From: Pseudomonas violetae
GTDB lineage: Bacteria > Pseudomonadota > Gammaproteobacteria > Pseudomonadales > Pseudomonadaceae
Direction: 5' to 3'
Length of the DNA: 64,000 nt
Assembly (NCBI RefSeq): GCF_023072615.1
Contig: NZ_JAKNRW010000011.1
Coordinates: forward strand, 51,739 to 115,738
The position numbers were made by a program, and so were the translations under genes. Position 1 is the stretch's first letter. Each line of letters begins with the position of its first letter. Below are positions 26,708 through 36,067 of the stretch, piece after piece. The notes under the pieces are model-generated. The model saw nothing but the letters and a program-made list of their open reading frames with translations. It ran no database searches and was not told where the DNA came from.

Positions 26708-28054
26708 ATGAAGAAGAAGAACAACGCTCAGTTAATCTGCCAATTGTCAGCGATTGCGGCAATGAGCCTGGCTGGCACCGTGCATGCCGCTGAAGCGTTC
26801 AGCCCCGAATCGAAGTGGATGACGGGCGATTGGGGTGGAGAGCGGACCAAGCTGATCGAGGCGGGTTACGACTTCACCCTGGAGTACGTGGGCGAAGTGG
26901 GTTCCAACCTCAAGGGCGGCTACAACGATGACACGACTGCGCGCTACAGCGATCAGTTTGCCTTGGGGGCACAACTGGACCTGGAGAAGATCTTCGGCTG
27001 GAAAGACGCCGAGTTCAAACTGGCGATCACCGAGCGTAGCGGCAAGAACATCTCCAACGACCGCATCGGCGATCCGCGGGCCGGCACCTTCAGTTCTTCC
27101 CAGGAAGTCTGGGGGCGGGGCCAGACCTGGCGCCTGACGCAGTTGTGGGTCAAACAGAAGTATTTCGACGGTGCCCTGGACGTCAAGGCCGGTTACTTCG
27201 GCGAAGGCGAAGACTTCAACAGCTTTCCGTGCGACTTCCAGAACCTGGCGTTCTGCGGTTCGCAGGTGGGTAACTGGGTCGGCGGCATCTGGTACAACTG
27301 GCCGGTCAGCCAGGCGGCTATCCGCGTGAAGTACAACATCAATGACGAGCTCTACGCGCAGGTCGGCGCGTACAACCAAAACCCGTCGCAACTGGAAACC
27401 GGCAACGGCTTCAAGCTCAGCGGCAGCGGTACCAAGGGCACCATCATCCCGGTTGAACTGGTGTGGTCGCCTAAGGTCAACAGCCTGCCGGGCGAGTACC
27501 GCGTCGGTTATTACAAAAGCACCGCCAAGGCCAATGATGTTCGCGAAGATGCCAACGGCAACGATGCGGCGGTCAGCGGTGATGCGTACCGCAGTCACAG
27601 CAGCAAGTCCGGCTACTGGTTCGTCGCCCAGCAACAACTGACCGACCACAATGGTGACAAAAGCCGTGGCCTGAGCATCGCGGCCAACGCCACGTTCCAT
27701 GACAAGGACACGAACGTCGTGGACAACTATCAGAACCTGATGCTGGTCTACAAAGGCCCGTTCAACGCGCGCCCGAAAGACGATGTGGGCATCGGTATCG
27801 CCCGTATCCACGTCAACGAAGACGCGCAGAAAAACCGCAAGCTGATCAATGGCGTCAACGGTATCGACGACTACGACAACCCGGCCTTCCTGCCGATCCA
27901 GGACACCGAGTACAACGCTGAAATCAACTACGGTTTCCACGTCACCAATTGGCTGACCGTGCGTCCCAACCTGCAGTACGTGAAGCACCCAGGCGGTGTG
28001 GATCAGGTGGACGACGCGATCGTGGCCGGCCTGAAAATTCAGTCGGTGTTCTAA
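26708..28054 (+). CDS. oprB: Carbohydrate-selective porin OprB
   Basis: This 448-residue outer-membrane porin admits glucose and related sugars. The signal peptide ends CLAGTVHA-like (SLAGTVHAAEAF). The mature N-terminus holds the OprB hallmark SKWMTGDWGGERTKL, and the C-terminus ends with the barrel-closing aromatic IQSVF. Tyr/Gly-rich beta strands fill the body. AATAACAATAAAACGAGG precedes the start, again a possible Hfq/Crc tract. A strong terminator follows. It is the last gene of the gts cluster, though REP hairpins intervene. Confidence 0.95.
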   Translation: MKKKNNAQLICQLSAIAAMSLAGTVHAAEAFSPESKWMTGDWGGERTKLIEAGYDFTLEYVGEVGSNLKGGYNDDTTARYSDQFALGAQLDLEKIFGWKDAEFKLAITERSGKNISNDRIGDPRAGTFSSSQEVWGRGQTWRLTQLWVKQKYFDGALDVKAGYFGEGEDFNSFPCDFQNLAFCGSQVGNWVGGIWYNWPVSQAAIRVKYNINDELYAQVGAYNQNPSQLETGNGFKLSGSGTKGTIIPVELVWSPKVNSLPGEYRVGYYKSTAKANDVREDANGNDAAVSGDAYRSHSSKSGYWFVAQQQLTDHNGDKSRGLSIAANATFHDKDTNVVDNYQNLMLVYKGPFNARPKDDVGIGIARIHVNEDAQKNRKLINGVNGIDDYDNPAFLPIQDTEYNAEINYGFHVTNWLTVRPNLQYVKHPGGVDQVDDAIVAGLKIQSVF

Positions 28055-28091
28055 CGCGGTTGCGATAAGCTTCTCTCCATGTGCGCATTTT

Positions 28092-28121
28092 GCGGACAGC
28101 CAAGGCTGTCCGCTTTTTTTT
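28092..28121 (+). terminator. Rho-independent terminator after oprB
   Basis: GCGGACAGCC-AA-GGCTGTCCGC is followed by eight T. The 10-bp perfect stem with a 2-nt gap lies 37 bp after the oprB stop. Confidence 0.95.
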
Positions 28122-28167
28122 GGGGCTGGCACATCCCGGTAACAGATGATTTTCAGGACTGCGGCAC

Positions 28168-29016
28168 ATGCATGAGCATCCGCTACAACGCTTCTTCAAA
28201 TCCTTGCGCGAGCGTCCGGTGTTCGCGTGGGAGCGCTATCAGATGCGCGATGTGCTGGTGATCGATCACCCGCTCTGCCAGGCCGTGTTCAGCCGTCAGG
28301 GCGCGCAACTGCTGCACTTCCAGCCCACTGGCCAGAAGCCCTGGCTGTGGTGCGCGGCGAAGTGGCCGCATGTTGGGGCGATTCGCGGTGGAGTACCGGT
28401 GTGCTGGCCCTGGTATGGCCGTCACCCCAGCGAAAATGCCTGGCCCTCCCATGGCTGGGCGCGCCTACTCGACTGGAAGCTGCTCGACAGCAGCGCAGAC
28501 GACGACGGCGTGCGCCTGCACTGGCAGCTGCAGCTTTGCGACTGGCAAGTGGACCTGCATGCGCATCTGGGCGAACGCATGGACCTGCGCCTGGGCACCG
28601 AGCATCAGGACAGCCTGCCGTGCCAGTTGAGCCAGGCTTTGCACGCTTACTGGCGTATTGGCGATGTCGGTGAGGTAGCGCTGTCTGGGCTCGACGGAGT
28701 GCAAGGTTACGACCAGTTGAGTCGCCGGGTTTGCCAGCAGGAAGGCGAGCTGCGGGTGGACGGCGGCTGTCAGCGGGTATTCCAGCACGAGGGCGAATTG
28801 CAGCTCAAGGATCATGCCTGGCAGCGTCAGTTGTGCATTGATACCGGGAATGATGCGGACACGGTGGTGTGGCATCCGGGTTCGCGGCCGTTGCTGGGGG
28901 TGAGCTGGAACGAGATTTCCGAGTTCGTCTGTGTTGAGGCGGCGAGTGGCGCAGGGCAGGGCTTGGCGCCGGGGGAGCGGGCGCATTTGAGTTTGCAGGC
29001 GCGGGTTGGTGCTTAG
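28168..29016 (+). CDS. D-hexose-6-phosphate mutarotase
   Basis: This 282-residue cytoplasmic protein is of the YeaD/aldose-1-epimerase type, interconverting anomers of hexose 6-phosphates. The galactose-mutarotase fold motifs are seen in FSRQGAQLLHFQPTGQKPWL, RGGVPVCWPWYG and SHGWARLLDWKLL, where the histidine is catalytic. It lies between oprB and hexR, where it would aid Glk/Zwf flux. ATG 28168 is chosen for MHEHPLQRFF. A terminator upstream implies its own promoter. A REP pair follows. Confidence 0.88.
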   Translation: MHEHPLQRFFKSLRERPVFAWERYQMRDVLVIDHPLCQAVFSRQGAQLLHFQPTGQKPWLWCAAKWPHVGAIRGGVPVCWPWYGRHPSENAWPSHGWARLLDWKLLDSSADDDGVRLHWQLQLCDWQVDLHAHLGERMDLRLGTEHQDSLPCQLSQALHAYWRIGDVGEVALSGLDGVQGYDQLSRRVCQQEGELRVDGGCQRVFQHEGELQLKDHAWQRQLCIDTGNDADTVVWHPGSRPLLGVSWNEISEFVCVEAASGAGQGLAPGERAHLSLQARVGA

Positions 29017-29041
29017 CTCAGAATGGGTGGTGTTGCGGCTG

Positions 29042-29147
29042 GCCTCATCGCGGGCAAGCCCGCTTGTGTCTAGATCTAGGGATATGCGAAGCACACAAAT
29101 CCATGTTCACTGAAGATCTCTGTGGGAGCGGGCTTGCCCGCGATGGG
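29042..29147. repeat. REP pair between convergent genes
   Basis: The opposed copies CTCATCGCGGGCAAGCCCGC and GGGAGCGGGCTTGCCCGCGA lie between the mutarotase gene and hexR, which are convergent. Confidence 0.85.
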
Positions 29148-29173
29148 CCGGATTAGACAACAAAGATGTTGCC

Positions 29174-30043
29174 TTAATTAAACTCATCCCCCACCGGATA
29201 CCGACTTGCATTCAAGCTCTCTTTGATCTTGCGCAAATGCGGCTGGAAATCCACGCCCCGGCGCAGGGTCATGCCGGTCGCCAACACATCCAGCACGGTC
29301 AGTTGGATGATCCGCGAGGTCATCGGCATGTAGATATCGGTGTCTTCCGGCAGTGGAATATTCAGGCTCAGGGTGCTGGCTTTGGCCAGGGGCGAGCCCT
29401 CAGCGGTCAAGCCCAGCACCGAAGCACCGTTTTCCCGGGCGATGCGCGCCACTTCCACCAGTTCGCGGGTGCGGCCGGTATAGGAAATGATCACGAACAG
29501 CTCGCCCGTATGCGCCACTGAAGCAATCATGCGCTGCATCAGCACGTCCGCATGGGCGGTGACGGCCAGGTTGAAGCGGAAGAACTTGTGCTGCGCATCC
29601 AGCGCTACCGGGGCCGAAGCGCCGAGGCCGAAGAAGTGGATCTGCCGGGCCTGGATCAACAGGTCGACAGCGCGGCTGATCAGGTTCGGGTCCAGGGCCT
29701 GCAAGGCGCTGTCCAGGGAGGCGATGGCGCTGCCGAAAATCTTCGTGGTATAGGCTTCCGGATTATCGTCCGCCTCGACCGCACGGCTGACGTAAGCGGC
29801 GCCGCTGGCCAGGCTCTGGGCCAGTTGCAGCTTGAGTTCCGGGTAGCCGCTGACGCCGAACGAACGGCAGAAACGGTTGACGGTCGGCTCGCTGACTTTC
29901 GAGGCCTGGGCGAGGGCGGCGATGCTGAAGCGGGTGGCCTGCTGTGGGTTGAGCAGGATCACCTCAGCGACTTTGCGTTCGGCCTTGTTCAGGTCTTCAA
30001 GGCGATTCTGGATCTGTTCCAGTAAATTTCGCACGCGGTCCAT
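29174..30043 (-). CDS. hexR: HexR, RpiR-family repressor of central sugar metabolism
   Basis: This 289-residue repressor binds TTGT-N7/8-ACAA sites and is released by KDPG. The N-terminal RpiR helix-turn-helix is seen in [20 protein letters not shown]. The C-terminal SIS sugar-phosphate domain has [18 protein letters not shown] and [14 protein letters not shown]. It is divergent from zwf. ATG 30043 has AAGGAA 7 nt upstream; the frame extends 6 codons further. An imperfect operator lies in the hexR-zwf gap, and two exact boxes lie between gapA and edd. Confidence 0.95.
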   Translation of the reverse strand: MDRVRNLLEQIQNRLEDLNKAERKVAEVILLNPQQATRFSIAALAQASKVSEPTVNRFCRSFGVSGYPELKLQLAQSLASGAAYVSRAVEADDNPEAYTTKIFGSAIASLDSALQALDPNLISRAVDLLIQARQIHFFGLGASAPVALDAQHKFFRFNLAVTAHADVLMQRMIASVAHTGELFVIISYTGRTRELVEVARIARENGASVLGLTAEGSPLAKASTLSLNIPLPEDTDIYMPMTSRIIQLTVLDVLATGMTLRRGVDFQPHLRKIKESLNASRYPVGDEFN

Positions 30044-30174
30044 ATATGTTCCTTGATTCACCTGTAAAAAGCCGCTCGGCTATGCGAATTGAGCCTTTGA
30101 TGAGGCCCGTGACGGTGGCCTATCCTACTGATGGCTCCGACTGACCACCACTCGCAATCCATATTTTGCTAAAA

Positions 30175-30193
30175 TGTTGTGGTTATTACTACA
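30175..30193. promoter_or_regulatory. Candidate HexR operator upstream of zwf
   Basis: TGTTGTGGTTATTACTACA is an imperfect palindrome (TGTNGT...ACNACA) 66 bp before zwf. It is not an exact TTGT-N7/8-ACAA site, so the call is tentative and rests on the known HexR control of zwf. Confidence 0.5.
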
Positions 30194-30258
30194 TTTTCTC
30201 TTGAGCACTGCCTTGAAAAAAGGTATTTGTAGCTTAACTTGATAAAAGAACAAACATC

Positions 30259-31728
30259 ATGCCTTCGATTACGGTTGAACCGTGCACCTTTGCCTTGTTC
30301 GGCGCCCTTGGCGACTTGGCCCTGCGCAAGCTCTTTCCTGCTCTCTATCAGCTTGACGGCGCAGGCCTGTTGCACGAGGACACGCGCATCATCGCGCTGG
30401 CCCGTGAGCCAGGTAGCCAGCAGGAGCACCTGGCGCTTATTGCCACGGAGCTGCGCCGTTACGTCGGCGCCAAGGAGCTGGACGAAGCCGTGGTCGAGCG
30501 CTTCCTCGCCCGACTGAGTTATCTGCATGTCGATTTCTTCAAGGCCGACGATTACCTCGCCCTGGCTGAGCAAGCCGGTAGCGCCCAGCGGGTAATCGCT
30601 TATTTCGCCACCCCGGCCGCCGTCTATGGCGCCATCTGCGAGAACCTGGCGAAAGTCGGCCTGGCTGAAAACACCCGCGTGGTGCTGGAAAAACCGATCG
30701 GCTCGGACCTCGAATCCTCACGCACAGTCAACGATGCGGTGGCCGAGTTTTTCCCGGAAAACCGCACCTACCGCATCGACCACTACCTGGGCAAAGAAAC
30801 CGTCCAGAACCTGATCGCCCTGCGGTTTGCCAACAGCCTGTTCGAAACCCAGTGGAATCAGAACTACATCTCCCACGTGGAAATCACCGTGGCCGAGAAA
30901 GTCGGTATCGAAGGCCGCTGGGGCTACTTCGACAAGGCCGGCCAGTTGCGCGACATGATCCAGAATCACCTGCTGCAACTGCTCTGCCTGATCGCCATGG
31001 ACCCGCCGGCCGACCTGTCTGCCGACAGCATTCGCGACGAGAAGGTCAAGGTGCTCAAGGCCCTGGCGCCAATCAGCCCGGAAGGCCTGACCACCCAGGT
31101 GGTGCGCGGCCAGTACATCGCCGGCTACGGCGAAGGAAAGCCGGTGCCGGGTTACCTGGAAGAGCCGAATTCGAATACCCAGAGCGACACCGAAACCTTT
31201 GTCGCCCTGCGAGCTGATATCCGCAACTGGCGCTGGGCCGGTGTGCCGTTTTACCTGCGTACCGGCAAGCGCATGCCGCAAAAGCTGTCGCAGATCGTCA
31301 TCCATTTCAAGGAACCGTCGCACTATATCTTCGCTCCGGAACAGCGCCTGCAGATCAGCAACAAGCTGATTATCCGCCTGCAACCGGACGAAGGTATTTC
31401 CTTGCGCGTGATGACCAAGGAGCAAGGCCTGGACAAGGGCATGCAGTTGCGCAGCGGTCCGTTACAGCTGAATTTTTCCGACACCTGGCGTAGCGCACGG
31501 ATTCCCGATGCCTACGAACGCTTGTTGCTGGAAGTGATGCGCGGCAATCAGAACCTGTTTGTCCGTAAAGATGAAATTGAAGCCGCGTGGAAGTGGTGTG
31601 ACCAGTTGATCGCCGGGTGGAAAAAATCCGGTGATGCGCCCAAGCCTTACGCGGCCGGGTCCTGGGGCCCCATGAGCTCCATTGCATTGATCACGCGGGA
31701 CGGGAGGTCGTGGTATGGCGATATCTGA
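30259..31728 (+). CDS. zwf: Glucose-6-phosphate 1-dehydrogenase
   Basis: This 489-residue enzyme oxidises glucose 6-phosphate to 6-phosphogluconolactone with NADP (or NAD in pseudomonads). The nucleotide-binding start is [20 protein letters not shown] and the active-site segment [14 protein letters not shown] carries the catalytic histidine. The protein has full family length. Its stop overlaps the pgl start by 14 nt and pgl overlaps eda, giving a tight zwf-pgl-eda operon. hexR is divergent. Confidence 0.98.
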   Translation: MPSITVEPCTFALFGALGDLALRKLFPALYQLDGAGLLHEDTRIIALAREPGSQQEHLALIATELRRYVGAKELDEAVVERFLARLSYLHVDFFKADDYLALAEQAGSAQRVIAYFATPAAVYGAICENLAKVGLAENTRVVLEKPIGSDLESSRTVNDAVAEFFPENRTYRIDHYLGKETVQNLIALRFANSLFETQWNQNYISHVEITVAEKVGIEGRWGYFDKAGQLRDMIQNHLLQLLCLIAMDPPADLSADSIRDEKVKVLKALAPISPEGLTTQVVRGQYIAGYGEGKPVPGYLEEPNSNTQSDTETFVALRADIRNWRWAGVPFYLRTGKRMPQKLSQIVIHFKEPSHYIFAPEQRLQISNKLIIRLQPDEGISLRVMTKEQGLDKGMQLRSGPLQLNFSDTWRSARIPDAYERLLLEVMRGNQNLFVRKDEIEAAWKWCDQLIAGWKKSGDAPKPYAAGSWGPMSSIALITRDGRSWYGDI

Positions 31729-32428
31729 ATTGAAACTGCCTCAGGGCGTCAGCGCCCATGAGTACAAGAACCCAGTGCTGCTGGCCGATGCCTTGGCACT
31801 GAATGTGGCCAAGCAACTGAGCGATGCGATTGATGCGCGGGGCACCGCGACGCTCGTGGTGTCCGGTGGCCGTAGCCCGGTAGCGTTTTTCCAGAACCTG
31901 GCCAAGCAAAAGCTCGACTGGTCAAAGGTGGTTGTCACCCTGGCCGACGAGCGCTGGGTGCCAGTTGAGCACGCCGACAGCAATGCCGGGCTGCTCAAGC
32001 GCTATCTGCTGCAAGGCCCAGCGGCCAAGGCGCAGTTCTTGAGCCTGTACAGCGCCACGGCGAACCTGGAGCTGGCCGCCGAGCAAGCCGACCGCCTGTT
32101 GGCAGAGCTGCCGCCGATCGACGTGCTGATCCTCGGCATGGGCGACGACGGGCACACCGCTTCGTTGTTCCCCAACAGCCCGAACCTGGCAGAAGCTTTG
32201 ACAGTAGATGGCACTCGTCGCTGCTATCCGATGCTGGCACCGACCGTGCCGCATCAGCGCCTGACCATGAGTCGTGCGTTGCTGGCCTCGGCCAAGACCA
32301 CCGTTCTATCGATTTCCGGTCAGTCCAAGCTGACTACTCTGAGTGCCGCATTGGCCGGTGACGATGTTGCCGCCATGCCGATTCGCGCGTTTCTGCAACC
32401 TACGTTAGAGATTTACTGGTGCCCATGA
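31715..32428 (+). CDS. pgl: 6-phosphogluconolactonase
   Basis: This 237-residue DevB-type lactonase hydrolyses 6-phosphogluconolactone. Family motifs are [34 protein letters not shown] and [16 protein letters not shown]. It begins inside the 3' end of zwf and ends at the start of eda. The C-terminal segment, [16 protein letters not shown], is typical. Confidence 0.96.
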   Translation: MAISELKLPQGVSAHEYKNPVLLADALALNVAKQLSDAIDARGTATLVVSGGRSPVAFFQNLAKQKLDWSKVVVTLADERWVPVEHADSNAGLLKRYLLQGPAAKAQFLSLYSATANLELAAEQADRLLAELPPIDVLILGMGDDGHTASLFPNSPNLAEALTVDGTRRCYPMLAPTVPHQRLTMSRALLASAKTTVLSISGQSKLTTLSAALAGDDVAAMPIRAFLQPTLEIYWCP

Positions 32429-32445
32429 GCCAAGGATCAGCCGCT

Positions 32446-33111
32446 ATGAAAAACACTTCCCTGACCGTTTCCATGGCGGACAAAGTTGCCCTGATCGACA
32501 GCCTCTGCGCCAAGGCGCGGATCCTGCCGGTCATCACTATCGCTCGCGAGCAGGACGTTCTGCCCTTGGCCGATGCGCTTGCCGCAGGTGGCCTGACCGC
32601 CTTGGAAGTGACGTTGCGTTCGCAGTTCGGCCTAAAGGCCATCCAGATTCTGCGCGAGCAGCGTCCGGAGCTGGTGACCGGTGCCGGTACCGTGCTGGAT
32701 CGCAGCATGCTGGCCGCTGCCGAAGCGGCGGGTTCGCAGTTCATTGTTACGCCGGGCATTACCCGTGACCTGCTGGAAGCCAGCGTCGGCAGCCCGATTC
32801 CATTGTTGCCGGGGATCAGCAACGCTTCCGGGATCATGGAAGGCTACGGTCTGGGCTATCGCCGCTTCAAGCTGTTCCCGGCGGAAGTCAGCGGTGGCGT
32901 CGCAGCCATCAAGGCCCTGGGCGGCCCATTCGGCGAAGTTAAATTCTGTCCGACTGGCGGTGTCAGTCCGGCCAACATCAAGAGCTACATGGCGTTGAAA
33001 AACGTGATGTGCGTGGGCGGTAGCTGGATGCTTGACCCCGAGTGGATCAAGAACGGCGACTGGGCCCGCATCCAGGAATGCACCGCCGAGGCGTTGGCGC
33101 TGCTGGACTGA
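32446..33111 (+). CDS. eda: KDPG aldolase (bifunctional 4-hydroxy-2-oxoglutarate aldolase type)
   Basis: This 221-residue trimeric class I aldolase splits KDPG into pyruvate and glyceraldehyde 3-phosphate. The Schiff-base lysine is in GYRRFKLFPAE. The catalytic glutamate is in LEVTLRSQFG, and phosphate-binding segments CPTGGVSPANI and MCVGGSWML are present. ATG 32446 follows AAGGA at about 9 nt. ATG 32425, overlapping the pgl stop as ATGA, is an alternative and would add 7 residues. It is the last gene of zwf-pgl-eda, and a terminator follows. Confidence 0.97.
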   Translation: MKNTSLTVSMADKVALIDSLCAKARILPVITIAREQDVLPLADALAAGGLTALEVTLRSQFGLKAIQILREQRPELVTGAGTVLDRSMLAAAEAAGSQFIVTPGITRDLLEASVGSPIPLLPGISNASGIMEGYGLGYRRFKLFPAEVSGGVAAIKALGGPFGEVKFCPTGGVSPANIKSYMALKNVMCVGGSWMLDPEWIKNGDWARIQECTAEALALLD

Positions 33112-33152
33112 TTGGCTTTACCTGACACTTCGTTGTGTGTTCTACGGCTTTT

Positions 33153-33183
33153 CGGTGCGCTTGGTCGGCGCACCGTTTTTTTT
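33153..33183 (+). terminator. Rho-independent terminator after eda
   Basis: CGGTGCGC and GCGCACCG form an 8-bp stem with a 7-nt loop, followed by eight T, 41 bp after the eda stop. Confidence 0.95.
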
Positions 33184-33254
33184 GCCAGCAATAAACCCAT
33201 GCGCACTGCAACTCAGTGGCAGCGAGCTTGGTCTCACGTCGTATATCTATCCCC

Positions 33255-33360
33255 TGTGGGAGCAGGCTTGCCCGCGAAGGGGCCGGTACATTTAACATTT
33301 GTGTCCGCTGACCCACCGCTTTCGTCGGAACGCCGCCCGAACCAAGCCCGCTCCCACAGT
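33255..33360. repeat. REP pair between eda and the class V aminotransferase gene
   Basis: CTGTGGGAGCAGGCTTGCCC and the partial opposed copy ACCAAGCCCGCTCCCACAG lie between these convergent genes. The gap otherwise holds only the eda terminator. Confidence 0.8.
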
Positions 33361-33389
33361 TATGGTGGTGGCTGCAGGTGCGTGGTGAA

Positions 33390-34571
33390 TCAGCGCAACT
33401 GGTCCAGCGCCTTGATCAGCAGTGCAATATCCCCAGCCGTCGTGGTCAGCCCCGGGGTAATGCGGATACAAGGCCCGCTCGCCGCGCCACTGCGCACGAG
33501 GGTAAACAGGTTGTACTCATTCAGCAGCCGGTCGACCATCACCTGCTGATCCTCATGCCGGGTAAACCGCAGCGAAGTTATCCCGCAATACAGCCGCGGA
33601 TCATCCGGGGTCATCACCTCGATGCCCGGCAAGTTCCGTGCAGCCCTGACCCATTCATTGCGCAAGTAGTTGAGCCGCGCGCCCTTGGCGGCTGATCCGC
33701 CCATGGCCAGGTGTTCCTCGAATACCTGCGGTAGCGTCAACAATGCAGGGATATTGGGCGTGCTATACGGCGTGCGGGCGCGAATGTCGTTGAGGGGGAA
33801 ATGTATCTCGCCCATGTCCGGATCGATATCGGCCAGGCGCTCCGGGGCGATGTACATGAAGCCCAGCGTCAGCGGCGCACCGATCCACTTGTGCAGGTTG
33901 TAACCCGCAAAAGCGATGCCCAGCTCTTGGAGATTGAACTCCATCTGCCCCAGCGCATGGGCGCCGTCGAGGATCACATCGATACCGTGTTCCCTGGCAG
34001 CCGCCGCAATCGCTTGCACCGGCATCACCAACCCAGTGCGATGGGTGACGTGGGTCAGTGCCATCAGCTTGAGCCTAGGGTAACGCGCGAAAGCCTCACG
34101 GTAACTGGCCAGCAGCGAATCGAAAGAGGCGGGGTGCTGGTGATCAATCTCTATCACCTCCACGCCTCGATAACGCGCCAGCCAGCGCATGGCGCCTTTG
34201 ACCGTGTCGTATTCCAGGTCGCAGATCAGCACCTGATCACCCGGTTGCAGGCGGTTGTAATTGCGGATCAGCGACTGCAGGCTATCGGTGGCATTGCGCG
34301 TCAGTGCGATGGCTTGAGCCCGCACACCGATCAGTTCGGCGAGCTGCGCGCGAATCTCCAGGCTTTCGCCCTGTTCAAAGCGCTGGCGCACATGCACCGA
34401 ATTACTGCGGTTGATCAGCTCGATGTTGCGCTGGTACTCCTCGACCACCGTGCGCGACATCCGGCCAAAATAACCGTTTTCTAAATTGATCGGGCCAGGT
34501 TCATTCGAGTAACGGTCGGCAAAGGTCTTCCAGAACAGTTCATCACGGGCGCGGCGAGTGTTATCGGGCAT
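33390..34571 (-). CDS. Class V PLP-dependent aminotransferase (isopenicillin N epimerase-like)
   Basis: This 393-residue fold type I PLP enzyme belongs to the class V/Csd-like subgroup. The cofactor lysine is in GYNLHKWIGAPLTLGF. The cofactor-binding aspartate is in DVILDGAHALGQM, and TRNATDSLQSLIRNYN forms the phosphate loop. The N-terminal INLENGYFGRMSRTV motif is usual in IPN-epimerase-like proteins. The substrate is unknown. The small DUF3820 gene lies 14 nt upstream in the same direction, so the two may be cotranscribed. Confidence 0.85.
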   Translation of the reverse strand: MPDNTRRARDELFWKTFADRYSNEPGPINLENGYFGRMSRTVVEEYQRNIELINRSNSVHVRQRFEQGESLEIRAQLAELIGVRAQAIALTRNATDSLQSLIRNYNRLQPGDQVLICDLEYDTVKGAMRWLARYRGVEVIEIDHQHPASFDSLLASYREAFARYPRLKLMALTHVTHRTGLVMPVQAIAAAAREHGIDVILDGAHALGQMEFNLQELGIAFAGYNLHKWIGAPLTLGFMYIAPERLADIDPDMGEIHFPLNDIRARTPYSTPNIPALLTLPQVFEEHLAMGGSAAKGARLNYLRNEWVRAARNLPGIEVMTPDDPRLYCGITSLRFTRHEDQQVMVDRLLNEYNLFTLVRSGAASGPCIRITPGLTTTAGDIALLIKALDQLR

Positions 34572-34585
34572 GGCTTACTCAGTAT

Positions 34586-34822
34586 TCAATAACGCGGGGC
34601 AGGTTTGCCGTGTTTGGCGCGCAGCGGTTCTAGTAGCTCCGACAGGCCGTTGTGATCAATCTCCTGCATCAAGGCGAGCAGACCACCCAGCTCGCCTTGG
34701 GGGAAACCTTCCCGAGCAAACCAATTGAGGTACTGGCCAGGGAGGTCGGCAATGATGCGTCCTTTATATTTTCCGAAGGGCATTTCGCGAGTAATCAGCA
34801 GTTCGAGCTTTTGCGGGTTCAT
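34586..34822 (-). CDS. DUF3820 family small protein
   Basis: This 78-residue cytoplasmic protein carries the DUF3820 signature MPFGKYKGRIIADLPGQYLN followed by WFAREGFPQGELGGLL. The family resembles a P. aeruginosa protein structurally linked to quorum-controlled virulence, but no reaction is known. Two adjacent ATG codons (34825 and 34822) exist. It is followed 14 nt later by the class V aminotransferase gene. Confidence 0.8.
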   Translation of the reverse strand: MNPQKLELLITREMPFGKYKGRIIADLPGQYLNWFAREGFPQGELGGLLALMQEIDHNGLSELLEPLRAKHGKPAPRY

Positions 34823-34981
34823 CAATTGATCGTCTTGATTCAGTCAATTCTGAAAATACAGGCATTCTGCATGCAGGCCAAATGACAGATCATGCAAAAA
34901 AAGCGGATACGGATTTTGCTGTAAAGTATAAGTTATTGAAAAATAACTGATTTATTTTCAATGAGAAGCTGGCATGCAGGG

Positions 34982-34997
34982 TGCAATAGCTATTGCA
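34982..34997. promoter_or_regulatory. 16-bp perfect palindrome upstream of the DUF2383 gene
   Basis: TGCAATAGCTATTGCA lies 29 bp before the start, between the likely promoter and the ribosome site. A further inverted repeat, GTTATTGAAAAATAAC, lies at about 34931-34946 in an A/T-rich stretch. Both look like operator DNA; no known regulator matches. Confidence 0.4.
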
Positions 34998-35026
34998 TCT
35001 TTCATCAACCCGCAAGGAATTGAAAA

Positions 35027-35494
35027 ATGACCGACATCAATAAAGAAGCCATCTCTGTACTCAACGACCTGATCGAAGTCAGCAAAGATGGTCAGGAAGG
35101 GTTCAAGACCTGCGCTGAAGACATCAAGCACCCAGAATTGAAAGCCCTGTTCGTGACCCGTGCCGCTGACTGCGCAACCGCTGCCGCAGAGCTGCAAGCG
35201 GCTGTGCGTTCGATGGGGGGCGATCCGGAAACTTCTACCAGCGTCGGCGCCGATCTGCATCGCCGTTGGGTCGACGTGAAAGCCATGTTTACCGGCAAGG
35301 ATGAAGAAGCCGTGCTGAACGAAGCCGAGCGCGGTGAAGACCATGCGCTGAAGGCTTACAAAGAAGCCATCGAAAAAATCAACAAGCACAATCTGGTAGG
35401 TATTCGTGACCTGGTTGAACGCCAGTACCACGGCGTACAACGTAATCACGACCAGGTGAAAGCCCTGCGGAACCAGGCGCGCGCTCGCTCGTAA
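35027..35494 (+). CDS. PA2169-like four-helix-bundle protein (DUF2383)
   Basis: This 155-residue soluble, highly charged helical protein has a ferritin-like DUF2383 fold. EAISVLNDLIEVSKDGQEGF and a second half with DHALKAYKEAIEKI show the paired-helix pattern. In other pseudomonads such proteins accumulate under stress, as family knowledge; no enzymatic role is known. It is preceded by AAGGAATTG and a palindromic upstream region. A bidirectional terminator follows, and the gene is alone. Confidence 0.85.
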   Translation: MTDINKEAISVLNDLIEVSKDGQEGFKTCAEDIKHPELKALFVTRAADCATAAAELQAAVRSMGGDPETSTSVGADLHRRWVDVKAMFTGKDEEAVLNEAERGEDHALKAYKEAIEKINKHNLVGIRDLVERQYHGVQRNHDQVKALRNQARARS

Positions 35495-35514
35495 GCGTTC
35501 GTGGCGCCACAAAA

Positions 35515-35540
35515 AACGCCGGTTGATCCGGCGTTTTTTT
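35515..35540. terminator. Bidirectional terminator
   Basis: AACGCCGG-TTGAT-CCGGCGTT is flanked by A6 on the left and T7 on the right. It serves the DUF2383 gene and the convergent phaJ1. Confidence 0.93.
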
Positions 35541-35554
35541 ACGTCTTTTGCTTT

Positions 35555-36025
35555 TCAACCGATGCTGATCGCCGGCAATGTCGGCAAGGTCACGGTCTGC
35601 TGCTTGCGCGGGGCGAGGATTTCGGCTTCGCCATCCACCACCAGCTCATCACGCTGGTTGAAAACACGGGTGGCAATACGCACGCGAAACTTCGGCAACT
35701 TTTCGAGGATTTCCAGGCGCACGGTCAGGGTGTCGCCAATCTTCACCGGCTTCTGGAAGCTCATCTGCTGGCCGATATAGATAGTCCCGGGCCCGGGCAA
35801 TTCACAGGCCACGGCTGCGCTGATCAGGGCGCCGCTGAACATGCCGTGGGCGATACGCTCCTTGAACATGGTGCCTGCAGCGAATTCGGCGTCCAGGTGC
35901 ACCGGGTTGTGATCGCCGGACATTGCAGCGAACAACTGGATGTCGCGCTCTTCGACCGTCTTGCTGTAGCTGGCGGTCTGGCCGACTACGAGAGCTTCAT
36001 AAGGGGTGTTGGTAACCTGGGTCAT
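35555..36025 (-). CDS. phaJ1: MaoC-like (R)-specific enoyl-CoA hydratase
   Basis: This 156-residue hot-dog-fold hydratase converts trans-2-enoyl-CoA to (R)-3-hydroxyacyl-CoA, linking beta-oxidation to PHA synthesis. The catalytic D and H lie in FAAMSGDHNPVHLDAEFAAG, with FKERIAHGMFSGALIS following. It closely resembles P. aeruginosa PhaJ1, and the neighbours match that locus: alpha/beta hydrolase, then fadD2 and fadD1. ATG 36025 has AGGAA 9 nt upstream; a TTG three codons earlier is less likely. Confidence 0.88.
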   Translation of the reverse strand: MTQVTNTPYEALVVGQTASYSKTVEERDIQLFAAMSGDHNPVHLDAEFAAGTMFKERIAHGMFSGALISAAVACELPGPGTIYIGQQMSFQKPVKIGDTLTVRLEILEKLPKFRVRIATRVFNQRDELVVDGEAEILAPRKQQTVTLPTLPAISIG

Positions 36026-36067
36026 CTGTTTCAATTCCTGTCACGAATAAAATAAATTGCAAAAAAA

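Noticed and set aside
26747..28132. 461-codon open frame on the minus strand opposite oprB
   Set aside because: It is antisense to a clear OprB gene, has no recognised domain and reflects the codon bias of GC-rich DNA.
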